This document shows positions 56,902 to 64,000 of a stretch of 64,000 nucleotides of DNA, in pieces. The stretch is from Adineta ricciae (taxonomy: Eukaryota > Rotifera > Eurotatoria > Adinetida > Adinetidae). The position numbers and the translations under genes were made by a program. The notes under the pieces are model-generated. The model had not been told where the DNA came from, did no database searches, and worked only from the letters and a program-made list of their open reading frames with translations. The DNA lies in contig CAJNOJ010000358.1 of the NCBI GenBank assembly GCA_905250025.1, positions 1 through 64,000 of the forward strand, written 5' to 3'. Positions within the stretch are counted from its first letter, which is position 1. Each line of letters starts with the position of its first letter.

Positions 56902-57309
56902 TTACTGAACTGATAGCGAATAGTTAATTTCCTTTCCTTTCACATGAACGCTCACGACACGATCCATAATGCTGAGAGTAGCAATGAACACGATTGAATA
57001 TAGAATCGACACAGCATTTGATTGCTGGGAAAATAAAGGAACGAAACATAATGCTGTAAAAACCAAGAGCACTACTAAGAAAAAACCAACGATGAGTGCA
57101 AATGGCTGTTCAAATATGACATGTATACCATGAATGATATTCATCATTTCATTATTTCTGTTAGATTTCCCGCGATGCCTGAGATTACCATCCGTGTTAA
57201 GTGCCATTTGGGTATCATGTTCTTTTCCACTGAGTGTGCTGTAAATTTCTTCTAGACCTTTTACAACGGCAGCAGCAATGAATATTCCTGTTATCGCTTT
57301 AAGACTCAT
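56902..57309 (-). CDS. Small three-TM protein of unknown function
   Basis: The 135 residues include hydrophobic segments at about 4-16 (weak), 73-97 and 102-121, with a polar loop (NTDGNLRHRGKSNRNNEMM) between the first two. No family recognised. The coding frame is continuous from MSLKAITGIFIAAAVVKG. Confidence 0.4.
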   Translation of the reverse strand: MSLKAITGIFIAAAVVKGLEEIYSTLSGKEHDTQMALNTDGNLRHRGKSNRNNEMMNIIHGIHVIFEQPFALIVGFFLVVLLVFTALCFVPLFSQQSNAVSILYSIVFIATLSIMDRVVSVHVKGKEINYSLSVQ

Positions 57310-57488
57310 CTAACTCGAAAATTCGATTTTGTCTGATATGAAGAAAGAAAATAATATGTAAAAAGTAGTCAAAGAATGGATTTGTTCTCTCAGATCCAAT
57401 AAATTGGATGTGATATTTATGATAAGAACGAAACGGCACCATCAAATCCGGTATAAAAAAGTCTAATCGGTTTGTGAGTCCTATAAAC

Positions 57489-57824
57489 TTACACGTGCGT
57501 TTTTGTTGTTGAAACTGAAGTGTTTAGAAAGTTCCTATGAATAAAAGACGAATTCCTTTGTTTGTGCTTTTGCGATATTCTGTTTACAATTGATAGATGT
57601 GTGAGACATGGGAACGAACGAGAGATTTCAATGAAGAAATCATGCTCAAAAGCAGAATAAATTTCCATCAGTGATATACCGTGAATGTGAGTAAATAATC
57701 CTCCCGGAAATTTGTTGCCTATGCTGTGAAGCTCGCTTAATGTATATGGAATGGAATGTATGAAATCGAGCTTTGCCACGTGGATATTTGTCAATGTAAC
57801 AAATGAGTTCATGAGATTTTCCAT
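57489..57824 (-). pseudogene. F-box/LRR C-terminal fragment
   Basis: Minus-strand 111 residues read NIHVAKLDFIHSIPYTLSEL, then a segment ending SRSFPCLTHLSIVN, and SQKHKQRNSS. The SFPxLxxLSIxN pattern with a following charged tail matches the C-terminal leucine-rich part of the F-box genes in this window. No F-box precedes it, so it is a fragment. Confidence 0.45.
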
Positions 57825-58630
57825 TGTAAACTATATGTTGTATTTGATTAGTCTTTGTGCTGATATGAAATAAGCGAGAAACTTTTCATAGTCCTTTACT
57901 TATTTTTCTCATCTTTGTTGCTCGATCGAAACATTATTGAAAAGAATTTTAAAAATCAATGAAACGAATTCGAACGACAATGAGACCATGGCGACCATAA
58001 ACAAATATACAATCAAACAAAAACATTGTTTTGAATTGATAACATTTCTAGGAAGTGACCTGGCGGATGTCATTTTTGTTTCTTACTCACAAGAATTCAA
58101 TCTTTTCATCTTCCTTCGAATACTGATTGTATACAACTCTCTTTCTTATTCATCATATCTTCATCTTCGTTGTATAATCATTATTCACATTGTTAATTCG
58201 CTACATGTTGCTCTATAACACTAGTAAAAAAGAATAATATACTTATGCTTTTTTATTCTTCCACATTTCGTTGACACCCGACACAGTGATTCAAAAAAGG
58301 GAGCTTGTGAATGTATATTACAAACAAATATCAGTACTGTAGCAAGGTGAAAAGTTTCTTCCAACTTAACGTGAAGCGAAGGAAAGAGAAACACAATTAT
58401 ATTGAGTTTAGGGTGTATCACACTGAATAAAATATTCTGTTATCATGTATTTTTAATGCGTATTGCATCTAGGAAAGATAAGCTGTGGGAAAGAACATTA
58501 ACTACAACATATATTTTTACAACATACATTGTATATCTACTCTCATTCAAAGATAAGCGTGTGTATTTCTTTCTCAACAGCAGAAAACTTGAACACGCTA
58601 CCAGTACATACTACATTGATTCGATCAATA
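57825..58630. other. No gene recognised
   Basis: AT-rich stretch. A 93-residue plus-strand frame (57937-58218) has no family resemblance. Confidence 0.45.
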
Positions 58631-59224
58631 ATGGCGGCTTTTGTTCCTTTAATAGCATCCGCTGGTTCGTTTGTTGTTCGAGTATTGGGTGAATCCGATA
58701 TCAACGAAAACACAACCCAGTTTTTGGCCAAGAAAATCAATATCGAAGTGGCGACTCGAATAATATCTGAAAATATTACATACTACGTTTCAATAGTTAC
58801 TTTCAAAGCTGTATGTGATATTATTGTGGTATCTGTAGTCGGTCGAAAACTTTATCATATGTTTCAACAGTTATGGAAAATTCTAGAACCCTTGTTGAAA
58901 TTGGGTCTCAAGGGTTTCATCGATGGTATTGCGAAATGTGAAAAATGTATTCAAGCATCTTTGAAGGAGTTACTTGAAAAAGGCGTTTCTTTTCATACCA
59001 TTTATGATAAAGTTCGCCCTCACACAACAGTCAGTAATGTATTAAAAGCGCTTGATGGCATTTATAAATTTATTTGTAGCGCGAAGGCTGGATTTTGCTA
59101 TACAATAAAATTTGAATTAACTAAATATTATCTTGAGATCGTCGGTTTCATACGAGCTTTATGCGAAAAACTTAATATAAATTTTTTGAAATACTTAGCA
59201 CAAGCTGATGTTGAATCAAAGTAA
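58631..59224 (+). CDS. Helical protein of unknown function
   Basis: Taking MAAFVPLIASAGSFVVRVLG as the start gives 197 residues. Two hydrophobic helices (about 3-17 and 48-70) are followed by amphipathic helices (YHMFQQLWKILEPLLKLGLK, IQASLKELLEKGVSFHTIYD). No known domain recognised. It lies 21 bp before the DnaJ-like piece on the same strand. A short splice link between them is possible (TTTTCAG at 59239-59245) but no convincing donor was found. Confidence 0.45.
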   Translation: MAAFVPLIASAGSFVVRVLGESDINENTTQFLAKKINIEVATRIISENITYYVSIVTFKAVCDIIVVSVVGRKLYHMFQQLWKILEPLLKLGLKGFIDGIAKCEKCIQASLKELLEKGVSFHTIYDKVRPHTTVSNVLKALDGIYKFICSAKAGFCYTIKFELTKYYLEIVGFIRALCEKLNINFLKYLAQADVESK

Positions 59225-59245
59225 ATACTTCCATCTTGTTTTCAG

Positions 59246-59910
59246 GAACTGCATTTGTCTTTTTGTACAGTAACGGCGAAGATCACGCAATAGAAGAAAA
59301 CGATGGGCCACTTACATATCTTTTCGAAGTTTCACTTGAACAACTTCTCCAAGGAACTGAAGAAAACTTGCCAATCACCCGTGAAGTCCAAAAAATCAAC
59401 CAGCCGATCCGACAAGAACGTCAAATTTATACTATTAAAATTGAACCAGGTTGCAAAGAGGGTCATGTTATTCGTCTCCCACAAGTTGGTAATCGAGATC
59501 CAATAAATATCCCGGCTGATCTTTTGGTTACTATCCGGTCCAAGCCTCACCCATTATTCAAGCGTGAAGGCGCCAATTTAATTTATGTCAAAACGCTTAG
59601 TTACGCGGATGTAAGTGTCAAGTTTATTTTTTATTATTTTCTATATAGTTTCTTTAGTCTCGAAGTGGTAATCGAATAGAAGTTCCGTTACTCAGTGGAG
59701 AAAAAATACTCGTCGATCCTAAAGGACCTATCGATATTAACAAAGAGCTGGCTATTCCTGGACACGGGCTACCCAATCCGGATCGGAATGGTGAACGCGG
59801 TCAACTTCTTGTTCGTTTTGACATTCAAGCGCCGACCAATCAAGTGCTTTGCGACGATATCACCGTGTTAACGCCAACTGAAGGAATTTCCATTGACCAA
59901 ATTCACTAAA
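59246..59910 (+). pseudogene. DnaJ (Hsp40 class B) C-terminal domains, no J domain
   Basis: It begins after an apparent acceptor (TTTTCAG). It reads FEVSLEQLLQGTEENLPITR (CTD I), IKIEPGCKEGHVIRLPQVGN, IPADLLVTIRSKPHPLFKRE, then a 47-bp intron at 59611-59657, then SGNRIEVPLLSGEKILVDP and LAIPGHGLPNPDRNGERGQL (CTD II). These are the substrate-binding domains of Hsp40. The N-terminal J domain with HPD and the Gly/Phe linker is absent from the upstream 600 bp, so this is either a 5'-truncated copy or the 3' end of a gene whose start is not recognisable here. Confidence 0.7.
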
Positions 59911-60132
59911 CTATATGAATTTACTCATTAATCTTATATTAACGTACAATTATCACAAATAAATAAAAACTTTTGTCAATGATTCTGTGTCGTATTGATA
60001 CGGTCTATTTCTCTTCGTTGCTGTGAACTTTGATAGATCTTTGCACTACTACACCTTTCTGTCGTGTAAGTGTTTCGTTCCGAGGAATGTTGCATACAAG
60101 CATCCGATGTTGTTGAACGATAATCACGCTCT

Positions 60133-61868
60133 GATTAATTGTTGACACAATTGATCTTGTGTAGAAGCACTTCGTTGAATACTTCTCGCTTGAGTTTTAA
60201 GAAGTTTCACTGATCGATCGTAGTCAGTTTCGCTCATAGCCTGTTTTAGCACCGCTGCTGTTTGTACTCGATTTCGTTGGATATCAACTGCTTGATTAAC
60301 TTGACAAAGTTTAGTTGATAAAGACGAACTTTGTACAAGATGAAAAGGAACAGGTAATGAAGCAAACGTCTCACTATACTATTTGGTTCGAGATAAGTGA
60401 TTGATACATAACCTAAATAGCAGTGAAAATATTTCAAACGGTCATTACTGATAACAACACAAACCAATAATATGATTCTGTTGTGATTTATTGATTGTTT
60501 GACTCCATGCTGGAATATTTTGTTCCTCTGATATCGAAAAAGAAGATTTCGTTTTTCTTCGATACTGAGATCATTTAATTTAACAATCACCCTTGCCGAT
60601 GGTAATTGTTCTGGCTCATGTTGGTAATGTGAAAGACTTTCTATGACTTGGTTTCCATTATAAAATTCCATTTCAACTCGAATTTGTTTCGCTATACATG
60701 TTAACAAGCCAGCCATCGCTGTCGCAAAAGCAGAAGCATTTACTTCAGGTTTAACCTCAAATGTCAAATACAAGATTTCAATATGATATGTCCTTTCTAT
60801 CACTTACAATATAGGTGGAATGTACCTCCATTGCCCAATTCAGCTATTCTCACTAATAGAGCAGATGAGTGATCAGATCCATATCCGAACGTGTGACAAT
60901 TGGTATTTTCTGGTAATCTTCTCATTAGTTGGGAATAATCACAAGGATTGTTGTCTTCACCATCGGTGAACAAAAGTAGCGCATTGAGTGGGTTTTTAGT
61001 GCGATGATTGACGAATAAATCAATAACCAAACTACAATGGAATATATAATGGATGAAGTACGAAAGTTATGCGACTTACTTTTGTTCATTCATACGTTTA
61101 AGATTGTGAAAACGATCGAAAGCTCATCTATCAAAAGAAACAATAGCTAGTCGATCGAATTCATTCAATCGTTCGGCAACATAAGTCAATGTTTGTTTTA
61201 ATAAACTTATTCTTCTTCCGCAGACATCGAACTACTCTGATCGACAACGCAAATCAAATCAATTGGAGTGTGAAATCTTCTTGATAGTTCACTACCCGAA
61301 GGCGCTTCAAAGGTGACAAGTCTGTGTATCGTAGACTCTTCAGTCGACAACTGACCACCGAATTCTAGCGTAAGTGGAACGGTAATGAAGGGCATATCCG
61401 ATAAAGCATTAGTTAGTTGAGCTCCAGGGAGCTCATTGGACGCAATTTGAGAAGTCCTTTCATGAACAGGATCTACCACCGAAGGAATAATCTAACTAAG
61501 TGGCAGAGTAAAAACACCCTTCAATTCTTAGTCACATCTTAACTTGCATTAGTAGAATCTCGTACAAATCGATCATTTCTACCAGTAGATGGTAGCAATC
61601 TACTTCGATTAGGATTTATTCCGATGAAAAAGCTGCGAAGTGTTAGTTTCGACTTTCTACTATTTGAATCAACTGTGGTTCGACACAGCGGACATTGATG
61701 ATTGTCCGCTTGCAAATTCAATGCAAAGCATTCCAGATGAAACTTATGGCTGCATGGCAGCGTCAATAGAGGTGCACCGGGTATCAGAGCGCACAAACAA
61801 ATTGAACAATCGTCAGGCGTTGCTGCAGCAGAAGAAACTCGCGACATGTATGCTGTGTTCAAATACAA
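60133..61868 (-). pseudogene. RING-H2/vWA protein (WAV3-like layout), decayed
   Basis: The N-terminal RING is clear (CSICLCAL, LPCSHKFHLECF, QCPLCRTTV). A vWA domain follows, with MIDAS start DLICVVDQSSSM (DxSxS), then LNEFDRLAIVSFDR, LLLFTDGEDNNP and HTFGYGSDHSS. The C-terminal beta/helical region ends SVKLLKTQARSIQRSASTQ near 60133. RING plus vWA is the layout of plant WAV3-type E3 ligases and is also seen in rotifers. An in-frame stop after SFDR (about 61125) and a frame change near 60380 break it. Small introns (for example near 60800 and 61030-61080) are still visible. Probably a recently dead copy. Confidence 0.7.
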
Positions 61869-62018
61869 AAAGGAATTTTATATGTTACAAATTAGAAAAA
61901 GCCAAGTGAAGTGATTTGAGTGTGCGTTTTAAATAAGTAAACAAAAGGATGTTGGAAAACAACGTACACATTTTCAAAGTCAGTTTTTTATTTAGAATAG
62001 AAACACACTGATATGTTT

Positions 62019-63035
62019 TCATTGTAAATTGCGTGCGTTGGACACATTTCGTAACTTGATTTGTGCAACAACATGAGGCTGCGTATTTCCGATAGCGACT
62101 CCTACTACCGCTCTTCTTGGCATCAAATAAAATGACGCGCGACGGAATTCAGTGAATGTCATCAGATAGATCGGAAAGTTCAGAACAGGAAATGTGTATA
62201 GAATCAAATTACATACGACAATCACACTACGACCCACCCCACTTGCGAAAAGAGTATAATAGAAGAAAGAATAGATGAGCGAAGATGGTGTTCGTGTCAT
62301 CACGAACAGGAAACTCGTGATGATGAGAGTGATCGTAATTGATCGATGAAGAATTTTCGAATTGCGTATGCTTGTCGTATGTCGTAGTTTATAAAGATGA
62401 TATATTGAAATGCCGTTGAATGACAGGGTCAATGTCGATGGAATAAGATTATAAACACATAGATGTATCCTTTCAAATGTAGGATATAAACTGAACAGCC
62501 GAGCGTTTTGATTGATGCTTCCGTCAAGATCTCTGTAGCAAGCAAAGACCAAGAGAGGAAAATCGAGAAGAAAAAAGATTCCAGCGATGCAACCAATGAT
62601 GATCAAGACACTTTTTGATCGATTGAACCATGTTGTTGGTTGTATCCGACTCATAAACAAATATCGATCAAAAGAAATAGAAACGTGCAACCATGCCGAG
62701 ATCTGCAGCGTCCAGTAATTGAAAAACAGAAAGAACTTACACGATGCAACTGTATACGAATAATTCAGTGTAAATCCATAGACAGCATCAAAATAAGCAT
62801 CAAGAGTCCATCCATACAGACCAAGAAAGTCAATTGCTGCTATGGCACGCATGTAGTGAATCATTGGACGAACCTGACTATTTCGAAATGTTGTTCGACA
62901 TAAGACAGTGAGTGTGAAGAGATTGAATATTGTACCAAGCACAACCATCGATAAGCAATAGTAGCCCATGAAAGTGAAGGGATCGGGTTCTGAGTTACTT
63001 GCGTTTGACATATCAGTGACGTTACTGGTGTTCAT
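62019..63035 (-). CDS. Rhodopsin-type GPCR (FMRFamide-receptor-like)
   Basis: 338 residues, single exon. The N-terminus carries Asn-glycosylation sites (MNTSNVTDMSNASNSEPD). Seven hydrophobic segments follow from about residue 25 to 305. TM3 ends SISFDRYLFM (the DRY position), TM6 is ITLIITSFLFVMTRTPSSLI, and TM7 ends LNFPIYLMTF, a variant of NPxxY. The tail is basic (FRRASFYLMPRRAVV). The layout fits class A peptide receptors. Intact; ligand unknown. Confidence 0.87.
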   Translation of the reverse strand: MNTSNVTDMSNASNSEPDPFTFMGYYCLSMVVLGTIFNLFTLTVLCRTTFRNSQVRPMIHYMRAIAAIDFLGLYGWTLDAYFDAVYGFTLNYSYTVASCKFFLFFNYWTLQISAWLHVSISFDRYLFMSRIQPTTWFNRSKSVLIIIGCIAGIFFLLDFPLLVFACYRDLDGSINQNARLFSLYPTFERIHLCVYNLIPSTLTLSFNGISIYHLYKLRHTTSIRNSKILHRSITITLIITSFLFVMTRTPSSLIYSFFYYTLFASGVGRSVIVVCNLILYTFPVLNFPIYLMTFTEFRRASFYLMPRRAVVGVAIGNTQPHVVAQIKLRNVSNARNLQ

Positions 63036-63747
63036 GTTGTTGTTTGAGAACTATGTTGAAATAAATGAGTCTGTCAGCTCTATTTGATGCAGTCTACTAC
63101 ATTTCGCTATACATGTTGAAAATAGATTAAACATGAAATACCGCTGTTTGGCAGAAGTCACGCCTTTTAAACCACATGAGCAGAATGAGATTATAAGCAA
63201 ACTCAGGATTTTTGTTAGAAGAGTTTAATTGGTATTCGGTAAAGCTAGTTCTTTAATGTGCATTTTTTAACTTTTAGTTGCTCGAAGTAATTAAATTTAT
63301 GACGTCAAAAAAGCACGATTCGGACACAAGTGTTCTTTGATATGTTAGTGCTATTTTCAAAACTACGATTTAAATGTATCGTTTTATAGTGAAACACCGT
63401 ACAGTTTCTAACAATGGTAGAAGACCAAAGACGAGGAAAGATGCGCTCGTTGAATTTTTTATCCACCATAGCCAGTCACTTTGATGGAAATGCTTTCATT
63501 GTAATGTAAAAATAAAAAATCCTGAGGAAAAAAAGAAATGCTCACATCTACTCTCATTGAATATTAATAATGCACAAGTGATTCTTTTTATATCAATGTT
63601 TGTTCAGATAGTCGGAAAGTGTTGAGTTGGATTTATACATCTCTTCAAATATTCTTCACTTAGGAAAAAAAGCTTTTATAGATTGGAGATGAGGATTTCT
63701 CTAATTCAGTCAGATTAGATCGACTGGTAAAGTGAAAATCGAAAATC
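63036..63747. other. Intergenic between divergent GPCR genes
   Basis: About 710 bp with no gene recognised. The two flanking receptors are transcribed away from each other, so promoters of both should lie here. Confidence 0.5.
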
Positions 63748-64000
63748 ATGAGTGTCGAATCATATGTCAAAGCTTCACTTATCATTGGCTTATTCGGTTT
63801 AATCGCAATTTTATCCTTGGTATACTTGCTAACAATTTTACTTATTCCTCGCTTTCACAATTCGAATAATTTCTTCATTGTCAACATATGCTTTAGTACG
63901 CTTGTCACTTCCGTATATTTTATGATATTCTATACATCATATTACATAACATCTCGTGATATCTTCACTTTGAATGGATGTGTCAGGTTATATTATATCT
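63748..64000 (+). CDS. GPCR, N-terminal part (cut by window end)
   Basis: It starts MSVESYVKASLIIGLFGLIA. TM1 (LIIGLFGLIAILSLVYLLTI), a short loop with RFHNSNNFFIVNICF, TM2 and the start of the first extracellular loop with Cys (TLNGCVRLYYI) are present. This matches the start of bdelloid class A receptors. The rest lies beyond 64000. Confidence 0.75.
   Translation, partial: MSVESYVKASLIIGLFGLIAILSLVYLLTILLIPRFHNSNNFFIVNICFSTLVTSVYFMIFYTSYYITSRDIFTLNGCVRLYYI

Noticed and set aside
61640-61909. Plus-strand frame opposite the RING domain
   Set aside because: The minus strand carries the full RING Cys/His pattern; the plus frame is a shadow.

Overview
The window looks like a chromosome segment of a bdelloid rotifer (Adineta/Rotaria type). 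It is AT-rich, and almost every spliced gene has tiny GT-AG introns of about 46-60 bp. The gene set is typical of that group: rhodopsin-type GPCRs, F-box/leucine-rich proteins, EGF membrane proteins, an arginine ADP-ribosyltransferase, FG-GAP repeats and bacterial- or fungal-looking genes. There are also tracts of a TGTGGG-like repeat, the bdelloid telomere motif, and dense nested transposons. The species assignment is inference.

Region 1 (1-30,150) is mostly mobile DNA. It holds a TIR transposon with a spliced transposase (4-3635), a fossil Gag-like LTR-element remnant (about 4290-5529), a pogo/Tigger element with TA target duplications (5853-8127), and a hAT deletion derivative (8221-9861) that carries a 685-bp hairpin element. 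A 702-bp MITE with a 38-bp tandem repeat follows, then two more fold-back or satellite-like blocks, two copies of a small hAT-like MITE, a piggyBac-type MITE flanked by TTAA, and a 5.8-kb hAT element (20231-25996) whose transposase gene is interrupted by a 2.2-kb fold-back. A Penelope-like retroelement (26246-29838) sits inside a piggyBac-type transposase gene that itself ends abruptly in telomere-like repeats (30018-30144). One host-type gene stands in this region: a GLFG-repeat protein with a bacterial L,D-transpeptidase-like domain (11247-12026).

Region 2 (30,150-64,000) is gene-rich. It includes two complete GPCRs, one GPCR cut by the window edge, a fungal-type metallopeptidase with a jacalin-like C-terminus, a type II membrane protein with a 21-bp exon, an intact and a decayed F-box/LRR gene, and a divergent pair of paralogous coiled-coil/two-TM proteins. 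It also has a seven-exon EGF membrane protein and a spliced 1085-residue protein that joins a cytosolic ADP-ribosyltransferase through one TM segment to about 14 extracellular FG-GAP repeats. Decayed genes here are SGNH hydrolase, PLAC8, RING-vWA, a GPCR, an F-box/LRR fragment and a DnaJ C-terminal piece.

The sequence contains four runs of N. Three single-N gaps are each flanked by near-identical direct repeats, so the local duplications at 2268-2710, 15807-18101 and 26243-28756 are probably assembly joins of overlapping or allelic contigs. All function calls rest on motif recognition by eye; no database search was run.
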